A stretch of DNA of 64,000 nucleotides from Cycas panzhihuaensis. Lineage: Eukaryota; Cycadophyta. Positions within the stretch are counted from its first letter, which is position 1. Every line of letters begins with the position of its first letter. The notes below the pieces were generated by a model that did not search any database, was not told the origin of the DNA, and worked only from the letters and a program-made list of their open reading frames with translations. The position numbers and the translations under genes are program-made. Shown piece by piece: positions 33,001 to 45,330 of the stretch. The stretch is from positions 17,546,001-17,610,000 of the forward strand of contig CM041465.1 in NCBI GenBank assembly GCA_023213395.1. The letters run 5' to 3'.

Positions 33001-33860
33001 TATGTATTTTGATAGGAAAGCCTCAAACCTCCAAGGAGTTTCACCACATGTATATATATGCTTGTACCATTCCTATAAGGATTTTAGCTTCCTAGGGTAT
33101 ATTTCCCATATGATGTACCATATGATTCTAGTGTACTATATGATTTTGTACATATATAGATAGGGGACCTATTGGCACCCTATTTTGATGTATGATGATG
33201 ATGTTATTATGTGTCCATGATGCTATTATTTTGTTTGTTATGTAGCTTGTTTATTTGCATGATGCATAAAGAGATGAGCATATACATATGGATATGGGTG
33301 CATGAATGCACAAGGGGTTATGTATTTACATAGTTTTTGATTTGATTTCTATGTCATGTTTTTATTGGATTATATATAGATGACACTTATGCTTCCTTTC
33401 ATGTAATGCCACACTCATACTAGGCACACACGATCACCATGTATGTCAATCATGGTTATGTATGGAAGAAGGGAGAGCACCATGCACATTCCTTAGAAGG
33501 AGCATAATAGATATGCAAAGGAAACGATATCTAGGGGTATGGATACCCAAGTAAAAGCGCCCTAGTTGGGAGGTGACTCCATGCTCAAAAGTGAAGGAGG
33601 TTTGCTTACCCAACTAGGAAAATAGATTGAGAGGGACATAAGAGATGCAATACTAATGACAAAGTCCAAAGGATGGAAAGCCACTCTAAACAATCATCAC
33701 ACCTCTAACTAGGTGAAGTAATGATATGCTTGGTGTTGTAGTTTAGGCTCATTTTAGAGTGAGATATGGGGGTGTGCCCATCCTACTTAGGAGTAGAAAG
33801 GGTCATAAGTAAAACTTCTTTAGAAATTTGTGATTTGCAATTCACAGTTTTTTTGAATTT
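33001..33860 (-). other. T2 post-integrase spacer
   Basis: Aligns with T1 6,331-7,090. No ORF shared between the two copies. Confidence 0.6.
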
Positions 33861-35060
33861 GTGACCCTTTAAAGTTGTTAGCTTATACATGCCATTATCG
33901 AGGCTCTTGAGAATGACGAAAGGGATAACCTATTTAGGCTCAAATTTATATAAGCGATCATGGAGATACTCAAGCTTGAGGATATAGTCTCTAGGATTTA
34001 GAAGGTGAGGATGAACATATTTGTCATACATTCTTTGTGTCCTAGCCTTAGAGGCGATGTTCACTTGGAATGTTATTAAGTGTTTCTCGTCTAAGACTTC
34101 AAGGTCGAGGAGGTGGGCTAATAGCATAACTCCTCGTCGATGAGACCTCGAAGAGGAACTCATAGAGAGGGGATTTTGACTTTGAAGGGGAGGACTGCTT
34201 TAGTCCTATACATGAGGGAGACTAGGGTCATCCATGTGGCCATGCGAATGGAAGTGAAATATGCCCACAAAGAAGAAGAAACTTAGAGGTGCTAATCCAT
34301 TTGGGATTAAGTAACCATTTTCTTTAATATGTTAATTAGGGTTTCATTAAAAGATTCAATGTAGCTATTGGCCTAGGGTTAATAAAGAGATGAGGTTTTA
34401 TGGGATATCTTAAACTTCACACAAAGTTTATCCATCTCTCTATTATCTATGATCAGTATGTTGAGGACCCTGAATCGATAGATAATATACTAGTAGATAA
34501 ATGTGGCTATGGTCTTATTGGTAATGGATGATAAGGGGACAACATTTACCTTTTTGGTAAAATACTCCATCACGATTAAGATGAACTTGTGTTGCGATGA
34601 GGAAGGTGGAGTTATAGCTCTCATGAGGTCTAATCCCTATTGGGAAAAAGGGCATGGAGAAATGATGGGATGTAAGGCCTCGAAAGGTAAATGAATGATG
34701 TTGGCATTCTCTTGGCACCTTCGATAATGCAACGCATAGGTGTGGGCATCCTTGAAGAGGGACGACTAGTAATAACCCATGTAAAGGATCCTCTCAGCCA
34801 TGGATTGGCCCCCAAAGTGCCCCTCATGAATGATGCTCTGACACTCGCGAAGGATTTAGTTTCCTTCTTGGGGTCAATGTAGAGAAGGAGGACCCCATTA
34901 AAAGATATCTTGTATAATACCTCTTCTATAAGGAAATACTACCTAGTAGTAGCCCTAACTCGTGACTTCACCTTACTGCTATCATTAGGATAGTACTACT
35001 ACTGGGTAAGGTATTATACACTGTCCTTATAACATTTGCTACTAGCTAATGGATGGGATG
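33861..35060 (-). pseudogene. T2 integrase (broken)
   Basis: On the minus strand: zinc-binding region near 34,830-34,660 (GHFGGQSMAERILYMGYY, then RRCQENANI). The core near 34,600-34,300 has MEYFTKKVNVVPL (Glu for the first Asp), LIIDNREMDKLC (second Asp kept, with a short deletion relative to T1) and QANSYIESFNETL (Glu kept). The C-terminal domain is open at 33,930-34,163 (LKLEYLHDRLYKFEPK). Confidence 0.87.
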
Positions 35061-36420
35061 ATGAGTCTCAAATAGTAAAAATAGGCTCATCAGGTAAGGA
35101 ATCATCAAGTGGAATGTTAGAAGAGTTAGGAATGGGAGCATCAGCTAGTTGTTCAATAACTACCATTCCTTTCTTTGATTTCGTATTAACAATTTAGAAG
35201 TCATACTCTTGAAGGAGGATGGCTCATTTACCTATCCTTCCAGTCAAATCAGATTATGTTAAGAGATACCTCAAGGAATCAGATTGAATGATCACATAAG
35301 TGGTATTACCAAGAAGGTAGTGCCTAAATTTCTTAGTTGCATGAACTAAGGTGAGGCACTCCTTTTCGGTGAGGGAATAGTTAAGACCAGTTGCAACTAA
35401 TATATAGCTGATGAAATAAATAACACACTCAATTCTTAAATCATCTTCTTGGGCAAGCATAGCCCCTAAGGATTCATCAATAACTAAGGTATAAAGAATG
35501 AAGTGATAGTCAAAGAGAGGGGGTGCTAGGATTATAGTAGAAGACAAGGCTTTCTTTATCTCTTGGAATGTTTCCTCAGCATTGGAAGATCAAACAAATG
35601 GGGCCTCCATCTTTAACAAGTTAGTGAGGGGTTTGGCATTTATCACGAAGTTTGCCAGAAAATACCTAAAGAAACATAACCTACCCAAATATGACTTTAT
35701 TTATATTTTGGGCGTAGGCATGTCAAGGATAGCCTTGACCTTATCAGGTTCAATCTAGATCCCTTATTTAGAAACAAGGAAACCTAGGAGCTTATTAGAA
35801 GTTACGACAAACACACATTTAAGTAGGTTTAAACTGACATGGTATTTGTGGCATTGTGTGAAGTTGGTATGTAAATCCTCTAGGTGATGGGCCCTCTTGT
35901 GAGAGAAACCTATGATATCATCCATGAAGACCTCTAGAGTTTTGTTTATGAGTTCATGGAAAATAGACTACATCATCCTTTGATAGGTGGCACCTATATT
36001 TTTAAGTCCAAAAGGCATTTCTTTATAGGCAAAGGTACCCAAAGGAGTAGCTAAGGCCATTTTATGACAATCTTCAGGAGATATTTATATATGGTTGTAA
36101 CCAGAGAAGCCATCCATTAAAGACATGACTTTAAATCTAGCAGTGTGATTGATGATTTGATCAATGAAGGGTAGAGAAAAATTATATTTAGGGTATGCAT
36201 TGTTTATGTCTCAAAAGTCAACATATATCTGAGTCATTCTATTCTTTTTAGCAATGGGAATAATGTTGGAAACCCATTAAGGATAATAGATAGAAGTGAG
36301 TAACCTTGCATCTGAAAGTTTTTCTACTTCCATCTTAACTATAGTAGATAGATTGTGATGAAGGGGGCACTACTTTTTTTGCATGGGGTAAGTGCCTAAG
36401 ATGGTTGTAAGTTTGTGCGT
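35061..36420 (-). pseudogene. T2 reverse transcriptase and first RNase H (broken)
   Basis: RT near 36,350-35,750: [43 protein letters not shown] and FMDD at 35,928-35,917 (both catalytic Asp kept). RNase H is open for 97 codons (35,254-35,547) with LYTLVIDESLGAMLAQED, NYSLTEKECLTLVHATKKFR and SDSLRYLLT. The first RNase H Asp is absent, as in T1. Confidence 0.88.
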
Positions 36421-37470
36421 GATGATGGAGAGATCTATTCCCTTCATGTCTATGTAATCCCACACAAAAACAATGTAAAACTCCTAAAAAAATAGGGTGT
36501 ATTCCTCCATTTCCTTAGGCAAACATTTTGGTCCTACCTTTATGACATTGTCAGGGGTGAGGATGATGTCCTTGGTTGCACCCATGCATATGGCATTTCG
36601 TTCTTTGAAATGGAGAGGGGCCTGGTTAACAAGAAGGGATAAAGAAGAACTGGGCTAATTTAGGTCAGCTAGGGGTGACCCAAGAGCTAGGATCTTCCGA
36701 TAACCAATATTATGGTGACCAGGAGGGAGATTGGGAATAAAGCCTACTAAATTCTCTATAAAAGCCTCATCATTCTCAAAGTAATCTACCCCATATATAG
36801 TTTTTCTTAGGGAGGATGAGGAAGGAGTAGTGTAGGGAGTGATGGGCCCATAATGATCAACCCACTACTCAACATAACTGGGAGACTCTTCAGAAAGGTC
36901 ATAGGGCATCCTCTTATGATGTAGGATAGGAGGCTTCCTATCTCCATCGCTTAAGGGAGATGACAAGGTGTGGGAGGTAGAAAAGAAAGCAATTTAGGAA
37001 GTCACATATGAGATGGGAGTGACCATGTGTGACATAATAAGAGTACTGGGCTCCTTAATAGAAGGGGTTCCAAGTTAGGATCTAGAATGGAGCAAGCACT
37101 CCCTACAGGTATTTAGGAGGGATATAGGTCAGGAGGCTCCTCGTCCTCACTGTCAAACTCATTCTCACTCAAAGTGACAAGGTACGCATAACTCTCTACA
37201 CCAATAGGAGCAAAATAAATAAGGTTAGAATAGGAAGGAGAAGGTCCTTCTACCTAACTAGAGGTGCTAGGGATATCAATCGTATAGGTAGAGGCATGAA
37301 TAAATAGGCCCTTATTGCCCTTTACTAGGTCATAAGCCACTTGACAAGATTGATGTGCTTGTTTAGCAGGAGGAGGCCCCCATGAAATAACTTTTACTCA
37401 TACTTTGTAGACGAATTTAAACTGCCCCTAATAGGATGAGCACATGGCTCTCATCTGGTTAAGCCATGGA
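36421..37470 (-). pseudogene. T2 protease-RT linker (remnant)
   Basis: Aligns with T1 2,710-3,790. Downstream of the copia B target the minus strand continues the protease end, PWLN-MRAMCSS (about 37,470-37,435), then a poorly conserved linker with several stops. Confidence 0.7.
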
Positions 37471-37475
37471 TGTCC

Positions 37476-37770
37476 TGAAAAGGGTTAATGACATAAGGTC
37501 ATTACATTAGTTGATTATTTCGAAAAAGGGTCTTAAGTGAACTTTAAATTAGATCACTTAAGTGAAATGCACTTTCATGTGCATTATGTGTAATTTCATT
37601 TCACCTAACCCAAATGCTCCCTCTCTCAATATAAAAGTAAAGCTCAATGGAGGAGATTCATTCTTTACCTCCCATTTTGAGAGCTACTTTCTTTCTCTCA
37701 AGTCTCTCTTGCTCCCATGTTTGCCTTTGTGTTTAGTGCATGGAGATGAAGCATAGATCCACTCTTTTCA
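37476..37770 (+). mobile_element. Copia B 5' LTR (295 bp)
   Basis: TGAAAAGGGTTAATG to CCACTCTTTTCA. The TATA box TATAAAAG is at 37,630-37,637. A 9-bp direct repeat CTTAAGTGA (37,532-37,540 and 37,557-37,565) lies upstream of it. Confidence 0.95.
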
Positions 37771-37772
37771 TG

Positions 37773-37784
37773 TGGTATCAGAGC
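37773..37784 (+). promoter_or_regulatory. Copia B primer binding site (tRNA-iMet type)
   Basis: TGGTATCAGAGC two bases after the LTR end. Confidence 0.9.
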
Positions 37785-38273
37785 TTGCTTCCTTCATATT
37801 CCCCACTTGCACTTGCAATGGAGCCATCACTTCCTTCTCCCCCACAATCCATGTGGTGAAGGAGATTGTGAAAGTGAATTTAGAAATATTTTCAAGTTAT
37901 TATGATAGCATATTTTGTATTGTTTTCCTTTCCTTTCTCTTTTGCAGGTTTGGAAGCATAATACAAGGAGTTGTAAGGCCCAAGGATTCCAATCCTTTGC
38001 TGGCCATTCATGCTATCCCATTCTTCTTTTCTTTTCCTTTTTGTCCATTTAGCAAGGGAAATGTCTTTAAATTTTTCCAAAGATTTAGAAGAATGATTGT
38101 AAGGGGATTTTTTACCCATTTTTTTAAAGAATTTTGAGCCATTTAAAATATCTATCATTGTATGCTCTCACATTGCCCATATTGGGATCCTGGTGATCAA
38201 AAAATGATGGAAATTTCATATGGTATCATGTGTTAATGAGAGATTAGAAAGCTGAAATTTCTGCAGAAATTCA

Positions 38274-38649
38274 ATTTGATTGCTGAACTTCACAGGTCTG
38301 CAAAATCTTCTACAGAGATCCAATTGAAGTGATTCCAATTTTCAAAGATGGGGCTCTGAGTCTACTTTCTAGCACAAAAACCAGCACCTAATTTGGATGC
38401 CGTATGAGGAAGTTATTGCTGTTTTAGTGAACAGCAGTTATTTTAGTAAATTCTGGAAAAATATAATTTCCTAACTTTGCGGGGCTGTCAAAAATGTTCC
38501 AGAACTCATTTGGACCTGATTCCACTTTTTGAAGATGAAGCTCTGAGTCTAGTTTGCAGCACAAAAATTGGCACTCCATTTCGACATCGTGGGAGAAAGT
38601 TACTGCAGATTTAGTGAAGAGTACTTTTTTTTTGTATTAACAAAAAAAA
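38274..38649 (+). repeat. Two diverged 188-bp tandem copies in copia B leader
   Basis: GCTCTGAGTCTA recurs 188 bp apart (near 38,351 and 38,539), and flanking words (GCACAAAAA, AGTTA, TTTAGTGAA) keep the same spacing. No coding frame is shared. Confidence 0.7.
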
Positions 38650-39523
38650 AAAAAAAATATGAAGAAAATTTCTTCCTTTTTATAAGGCTTAAAAGCCCAT
38701 TGTAAAAGTGAGAAAAAAAACACCTGGATCGGAGCAATATCCGGTGTCCTCACTCACTTATTGAGCATTGCATTTCAGCACTCTAAAATCACTCAAAGCA
38801 AGCACTCCAAAGACACTTCAAGCAAGCACTTCAAGCAAGCACTCCAAAAGCACTCCAAGCAAGCATTATTTTCAGTTAAATGTACGTTTGATGCAATTCG
38901 ATAATCTTTTCACTCTTCCTAAAAGGAACGCATCACGTACGCTATTTTCTGCCATCTTGTACCTGTTCACACACTCACCAAGGTTGAGATACCTTGGTTG
39001 GCAGAATGCTGTGCCATAAAGGAGGTGTGGGTTTCAAGTTGGGTCTGGACTAAACCGGAATATTGGTGAGGTTTGGTTAGCCATACCATCGTGCCTCAAT
39101 CAGGGATCATCCTGATAACCAACCGGGAAAACTGAAACTTTAATACAAGATTAAAATATACCCGATCCAATATCCGTCATAGCCATGGGTATGCACGTAC
39201 CACTCTTTAGAGGAGGTATATAGGCTCATTGGTGAACGGGTGAGGATTGGGAGTACACAGGCTCCGTTGTGACTTGGATTTCATCACCAAGCACGATTGC
39301 GGGTATCGCGGTGAAGGCCAAATTAATTCTACTAGAAGCCTAGGCATCCTTCAACAACCTCAACTACACGTTGGACACAAGTTAGAGGTTATTGGGTTGA
39401 TTACGCATCCTACATTCGAGCTTCAAGTTGTGTAAACCTAATGATGTCAACTTCTACATTGGCCTACAATCTTGTATATTGATCACTTACTTATTTGTAA
39501 AAGTGATCCATAGTGTAATCACA

Positions 39524-39657
39524 ATCATAGTGCTTCTCATATTCTGCTGCGTCGGTTAATATTTGCCACAAGTGTTAGTGGCCAATTTTTATCATAGTTC
39601 TTCTCATATTCCTGCGTCGGGTTAATATTTGTCACAAGTGTTGGTGACTTTTCTCTA
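39524..39657 (+). repeat. Two 67-bp tandem copies before copia B gag
   Basis: ATCATAG(T)GCTTCTCATATTC-type units start at 39,524 and 39,591 and include the GCGTCGG-TTAATATTTG and CACAAGTGTT words in both. Confidence 0.8.
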
Positions 39658-39809
39658 AGTTGCTCCCTTCATCTTTGAGCAACCATTCTCACTTCTTCTT
39701 CCTTCTTCTACACTACTTCATTACATTTCCCATTTGTAAATAGTGATCGGTCATTTATTACCATCACTTTTATAGTCCTTGTTCATTTCTTCCCTTCTAA
39801 AAAGACACA

Positions 39810-40780
39810 ATGTCTTCACAATTCAAGCAAAATGTGAAGCGCATTCTAAAGGGAAAGAAAATTGGGACATGTGGTTCATCGGTGTCGAAAATCTTGCAGT
39901 ATGAAGGTCTATGGAGAGATCACTTACAACCTACACCACATTGCATTCGGCTACCACAAGCTGCTTCGGAGGAGGTGCTCAAGCCTCCCATCGTAGCTAA
40001 ACGCCAATGGGAACTTGATGATGATAAAATCCGCGGGGATATTGCTTGTCACCGATTATTCCTGCATAATCTCATTGATGAAGCCGTACATGATCTGAGA
40101 TGGAAAGTTCTTGAAGTTCTTAAGAAGAACTTTGACACTAAATCGGACTTAGAATTTGTTCACTTAGTCTTTGAAGATGAACAAATTGAAAATGCAAAAG
40201 GACATGCAAGTGAGACAATCAATCTCCTTCGTCCAATCAAGCAAGCCATTGATAAAGATTTTAAAACTCAATGCATTACATGGGCTTTCTTGATTCATCA
40301 TGTCTCCATATCCCATTATAAAAATCTATTGGGAGTCTTCAATCCGATTGGAACTTTAAAGACCCTAAACTTTGAGGATCTTCGATAAGTTCATTGAATT
40401 TGATAAGACCTTTGATACCAACTTTGCCACTACATCGGATCCAATTGATCTTTGCTTTTGAAGTGGAAGAAGATCTTTGTTACACCAAAAATCAAGGTCA
40501 ATACTCTCGTAGAGGTGGTAATTCCCGAGGAAGAGGAAGAGGTAGACAACAAGGACAACGTCCTCTTAGTCAACAGGCTCCTCAATTCCAACAAAAACAG
40601 TCTCAAGGCCAAGGGCAAAATAATCAACGGACCTAGATCCGATGTCGAGACAATCCAGCCAGTCTAATACTTGGACTGGAAATCAAACAATCGTGTGCCA
40701 AAGGTGTAATAGAAGAGGACATTATGCCAAAAATTGCAGAACTGCCACCAACAAACTACCAAGTTATCAACGCCATGGTG
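39810..40780 (+). pseudogene. Copia B gag with zinc knuckle (broken)
   Basis: It starts with MSSQFKQNVKRILKGKK and is open for 192 codons. A frameshift near 40,390 moves it to a frame with an Arg/Gly/Gln-rich stretch (SRRGGNSRGRGRGRQQ), and after a stop the zinc knuckle CQRCNRRGHYAKNC (40,696-40,737) is in another frame. CX2CX4HX4C spacing is perfect. The Arg-rich stretch is the usual nucleic-acid-binding region before the knuckle. Confidence 0.88.
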
Positions 40781-40929
40781 CACATAATGTTGATAATACT
40801 TCTTTGAAGATGCTTTTGGTGGAGCATGATTTGCTCATGCACACCTTCAAAGAATTGGGACCACTTCATCAAATGTTGTTGATAGATCCACTAAGTATAT
40901 TGAGGCTCATTGTGGCTATGCTTATTCAC

Positions 40930-41150
40930 TTTTGCCTTCACCACTTGGAGTTGCAAATAGTGCTACCTCAAATACTTCATCGTGGATCATGGATCTTTGG
41001 AGCAACACAACACATGACTTGTCATCGCCAGTTCTTTCAAGATTTTGACTCGAAGTTCGTGGTGTTGTACACATAGGCGACAAATCATCTCGGCCGATCG
41101 AAGGACTTGGAGCAGTTTGCACGAAACTCCCGTGCCTTCCAGTTTTACAC
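40930..41150 (+). pseudogene. Copia B protease (active site destroyed by frameshift)
   Basis: The open frame reads WIFGATQHMT at about 40,985-41,030, where copia proteases have MDSGATxHM. A neighbouring frame gives WIMD just upstream, so a single-base shift falls exactly in the active-site loop. Confidence 0.75.
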
Positions 41151-41281
41151 TTGTTGATGTTTTATATATTCACGCCTGGGCGTAATCGCTCTCCCTGTCC
41201 ACCCTTGTCTCTCGTGGATTTGATCTGAGTGTAACTGCAAACAATCAAACTCTCTGTGTCATTCACCCTCTTTCAAATGTT

Positions 41282-42410
41282 GTGGTTATGACCGGAATTC
41301 TTGATGGTAAACTTTTCCACCTAACTGGCTCACCATCCTCTGAAGTCAACTATGTTGATGATGAATTTGTTTTCACCACAACCCTGACTCCTCAAAAGTT
41401 GTCCCAAGCAGCTCTATGGCATGCTCGTATGGGCCATATCAAAATTGATCGTTTAAGAGAACTACAAGACACTCTTCCTGGTTTGCCTAAGTTCCCCTCC
41501 AAGCCCTTTAAATGTGAAGCATGTATTATTGCTAAATCTCAAAGACAACCCTTTCCTCATAGTCGTTGGAAATCTACCCAACCTTTGCGGCTTGTACACT
41601 CGGATATATGCGGTCCTATGCCCATCCCTTCTATCAAGCAGTGGTACTATATTACTTTCATTGATGATTTTACCAAGAAAGTATGGGTTGCTTTTCTTGC
41701 AAAGAAAGATGAAGCTTTTACTATGTTTCAAGCTTTCAAGGCCCGCATGGAAAATGAATCGATTCAAGATCAAAATACTCGGGATCGACAATGGTGGCGA
41801 GTACACATCCAATGAGTTTGAATCGTACCTACGTCAGCGTGGAATCAAACATCGGACCATCATTGCGGGTACACCCCAAAAAATGGAGTTCTTAGGCGTA
41901 TGAGCAGGACCATCATGAATATGGCTCGTGCTATCTTTGGTATATAAGAATGTCCCTATCTATCTTTGGCCGAGGCTATCTGGACTCTTGTATTGCATCA
42001 ACAACATTAGTCCCTCCAAGCTCGGCCCCTCTCCACATGAAATGTGGTATGGACAAACCCCCTCTATCTCGCACTTCAGAATTTTTGGCTCTACTTGTTA
42101 TGCTCATATTTTGCAAGAACATAGAAATAAGCTCCAAGATAGAGCCATCAAAGGCATCTTTGTCGGATACCCTATGGACAAAAAGGGATACAAGGTTTTT
42201 ATACCTTCAGAGCGTAAAATCATCATCACTAGAGATGTTATCTTTGCAGAGACTAAAGATCAATTACTCAGACTTGACTCCAAGACGCCTTCATATCGAT
42301 TTAATGATGCTCTTGAATTTGATGTCCAGTTCCAAAATTTAGGGGAGATCTTTGAGCAGATGCTTAAAATCTTGGAATCGACAATAGAGCCTCGGAGGAT
42401 ACAAGTGTGA
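41282..42410 (+). pseudogene. Copia B integrase (broken)
   Basis: LWHARMGHIKIDRLREL and KCEACIIAKSQRQPF form the His-His-Cys-Cys domain. The core follows with VHSDICGPMPIPS (first Asp), a frameshift near 41,775, then GIDNGGEYTSNEF (second Asp) and TPQKMEFLG near the third acidic position, also shifted. The C-terminal part is open at 41,928-42,410 (FGSTCYAHI, GIFVGYPMDKKGYKVF). Confidence 0.88.
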
Positions 42411-42789
42411 CTCAATCCAATGTGTACACATCCGGCACCATCATTTGTGAGCAGACCAAGTTGACAAAGGCAAAGCCATAGCGAAGGATCATCTTCTCCA
42501 ACATACGTGGTGGCCCATCTTCTCCGAGATCGCCAACTTCCTCCGTGCCAAATATTTCACATGATCCTTTTCGGGATCAAAGCGAAGACCAAGAGGTTGT
42601 GGAAATGAAAACCTCATTCCCAACTCGAGGTTTTCGTGAAGCCTGACTACACAAGGACATGCGACCCGGATGAGGTAGGCAAAGCGGCACTAGAAGTGCC
42701 CATAGAGCAAGGATGCATGAATCACTTTCCGTTGAGCTTGAACCAAGTGAGCGCATCTTGCTCTTAATGAAGAGCCCCTAACGTACCAA

Positions 42790-43580
42790 GAAGTCAGAAG
42801 CATGCGGCTTGGAGAAATGCCATGAACGAAGAGTATCAATCTCTTATTAAGAGCGGTACATGGGAGCTTGTTGATCTACCACTTGGAAGAAAGGTAGTTC
42901 TAAATAAATGGGTGTTCTAAAACAAGTATAGATCAGATGGCACCCTAGAAAAACATAAGGCGAGGTTGGTAGCAAAAGGATTCACGCAAAGGGAAGGCAT
43001 TGACTACATGAAATCTTTGCTCCTACAACCAAGTGGCCTACAATCGAACTCTAATAGCCTTGGTCGCTCAACGTGGTTGGAAAATCCACCAACTCGATGT
43101 TAAGACCGCATTTCTCAATGGGGACCTTAAAGAAGAAATTTACATGGCTCAGCCAGAAGGATACGAGATTGATCGGGAGCATAAAGTTTGTAGGCTCAAA
43201 AAGTCCTTATACTGCCTAAAGCAAGCCCCTCGTGCTTGGTTTACCAAGTTGTCTGAAAGAATGGGGCAACTTGGATAAGAGGTTGTGACTATCAAGATAT
43301 TAATGCAACATTATTCATCAAGCACCAAAATGATAAAGTCACTTACCTCTTAATCTTTGTGGATGACATGCTCATAACGGGAATAGTGAGCAGTGTCACC
43401 CGGTGAAGAAGGACCTTGCTAAAACTTTTGAATTATCGACCTCGGGTTGATGAATTATTACTTGGGAATTGAAGTAACTCAAAAGGATGGCAAAATCTTT
43501 CTCTCCCAAGAAAAATATATCAACAATCTTGACAAAGTTTCGGTTGGAAGGTGCTCGACCGGTGGATACACCTATGGAGC
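42790..43580 (+). pseudogene. Copia B reverse transcriptase (broken)
   Basis: [39 protein letters not shown], then after a frameshift IHQLDVKTAFLNGDLKEEIY and KKSLYCLKQAPRAWF (43,033-43,278). The catalytic FVDD is at 43,356-43,367, followed by NYYLGIEVTQ in another frame. Confidence 0.88.
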
Positions 43581-43699
43581 CTAATATTAAGCTCTTAGTT
43601 GATGGTGACAATAGGGAGGCGGGCCTTGACACTCTCTGAGGCAACTTGTAGGTAGTCTCATCTATACTACCAACACAAGGCGGATATTGCACACTCATC

Positions 43700-44290
43700 G
43701 GCATTCTTGCAAGATTCATGACAAATCCTAAGCGTAATCATTGGCAAGTCGCAATACGAGTGTTGAGGTACCTAAAGACGACTAGCAAATATGGTGCATT
43801 GTATGAACCCAATGCGAATTTAAACTTTATGCATACAGACTCAGATTTTACCGAGATAAAGACACGGGAAGATCTACGTGCAGGTGCGTAACATTTCTTG
43901 GAACACACCAATATCATGGAGATCCGGACGGCAAAAGATAGTTGCGAGACTCAAGCTACTTTGGCGAGTACATTCTTTGCTTAAGACAAGGAGGTAATAT
44001 GGCTTAGAAAATTGTTGAATACATTAAATGCCACCCAAACAAGTTCTACTAGCTTACATGTAGATAATCAATCTACAATCCAGATGGCTAAAAATCTTGT
44101 ATTTCATGATCGTACCAAACATATAAGTACAAAAGTCCACAAGATTAGAGAACTAGTTCATGATGGCACAATTCAATTGAGTCTTGCCTCACAAAGATCA
44201 AGTGGCCGATATCTTCACCAAACCAGTGAAGAGGGTGAAGTTTGAACAGTTCCGAAAGCAACTCGACCTTAGGGCCTCCATCTCTGACTG
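43700..44290 (+). pseudogene. Copia B RNase H (broken)
   Basis: SLHVDNQSTIQMAKNLVFHD and RTKHISTKVHKIREL (44,012-44,160) precede the ADIFTKPV ending at about 44,205-44,230 (one frame off), as in plant copia RNase H. Confidence 0.85.
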
Positions 44291-44708
44291 ATTGAAGGAG
44301 ATGACAATAGGACCATCATACTCTGTGTCATTCATGAAAACCCCTTGTGGGCGTAGAAGGACAAGAGTAAGTCTGCTCTATCCCATTCGTGAAAACCCCA
44401 TGTGGGCGCGAAAGGATAAGGGTTGTATCATTTTGGAAAATCGGAACCTGTGAAAACCCAAAAGGGCATGGGGGATGACCAAATGGTATATGGAGACTCG
44501 ATGAATTTCAATACAAAATTTATTGTCTTGATTGGCTATCGGCTACATTTAAAGAGCCGCTGAGCCAAGTTAGTAGATTAGAAAATTTGTGGGTTTTCTT
44601 CCCCATGAGGGTTTCCCATAAAAGTATCATACTAGTTTGCTTTGTAAGAGGCTCAAATGAAGACCTCATAGGATAGAATAAAATAGAATGAAATGACCTT
44701 CTACCATT
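44291..44708 (+). other. Copia B 3' untranslated region with GTGAAAACCCC repeats
   Basis: Three spaced copies of ATTC[AG]TGAAAACCCC-type words with GTGGGCG following, between about 44,328 and 44,475. No ORF. Confidence 0.55.
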
Positions 44709-44717
44709 AAGGGGAGA
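44709..44717 (+). promoter_or_regulatory. Copia B polypurine tract
   Basis: AAGGGGAGA one base before the 3' LTR. Confidence 0.85.
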
Positions 44718-44718
44718 T

Positions 44719-45016
44719 TGAAAAGGGTTAATGACATAAGGTCATTACATTAGTTGATTATTTCGAAAAAGGGTCTTAAGTGAACTTTAAATTAGATCAC
44801 TTAAGTGAAATGCACTTTCATGTGCATTATGTGTAATTTCATTTCACCTAACCCAAATGCTCCCTCTCTCAATATAAAAGTAAAGCTCAATGGAGGAGAT
44901 TCATTCTTTACCTCCCCATTTTGTGAGAGCTACTTTCTTTCTCTCAAGTCTCTCTTGCTCCCATGTTTGCCTTTGTGTTTAGTGCATGGAGATGAAGGAT
45001 AGATCCACTCTTTTCA
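44719..45016 (+). mobile_element. Copia B 3' LTR (298 bp)
   Basis: Nearly identical to the 5' LTR: one extra C, an extra TG and one C/G substitution near the end (GAAGGATAG for GAAGCATAG). TATAAAAG at 44,873-44,880. Confidence 0.95.
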
Positions 45017-45330
45017 TGTCCCAATAATAAGTTATAGTCCACATCTACATCGAGAACTATTATAACTATGAGGATAATTTTTTCCTCAAGAGTAAGAGGA
45101 ATAAAGACAGAACCTAAAGGCATTCTTTCACTACTATTGTAGCCCTGGAAACACCACAGAACTGGCTCAATGACTGCTATGTCTAACTCCTGTATGATGT
45201 GTAATGGCATAGCATTAATGAAAGAACCATTATCTATAGCAGTCCTTCTAATGATACACTTAGGAGTGTTAATAGATATGGTAAAAGGGTAATTCCATTA
45301 ACATTCCCTTTCACCTGTTGGGATGAGGTC
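45017..45330 (-). pseudogene. T2 protease (5' part; split by copia B)
   Basis: The minus strand gives AIDNGSFINAMPLHIIQEL (about 45,240-45,185), with the Asp-x-Gly-Ser active loop apparently intact, followed by FIPLTLEEKIILI and DVDYNLLLG up to the copia B insertion. Continues at 37,475. Confidence 0.78.

Larger units (their letters stand above)
37785..39809 (+). other. Copia B long leader between PBS and gag
   Basis: About 2.0 kb without a convincing ORF, unusually long for a copia of this size. It holds a diverged tandem duplication of about 188 bp (38,274-38,649), an A run near 38,640-38,657, and a 67-bp duplication (39,524-39,657). It could be untranslated leader, an intron or captured sequence. 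Confidence 0.6.
37476..45016 (+). mobile_element. Copia B: complete, young-looking but defective Ty1/copia element (7541 bp)
   Basis: Flanked by TGTCC (37471-37475 and 45017-45021). The LTRs (295 and 298 bp) differ by one substitution and two short indels by eye. It carries PBS, an unusually long 2 kb leader, gag with zinc knuckle, protease, integrase, RT, RNase H and PPT. Joining the flanks restores the T2 protease segment LLLGHPWLN. Despite the near-identical LTRs the coding part has frameshifts in gag, protease, integrase and RT. Confidence 0.96.

Noticed and set aside
37773-37784. tRNA-like strings (TGGTATCAGAGC and variants)
   Set aside because: They sit next to LTR ends and are only 12-13 bases of the tRNA 3' end: primer binding sites, not tRNA genes.
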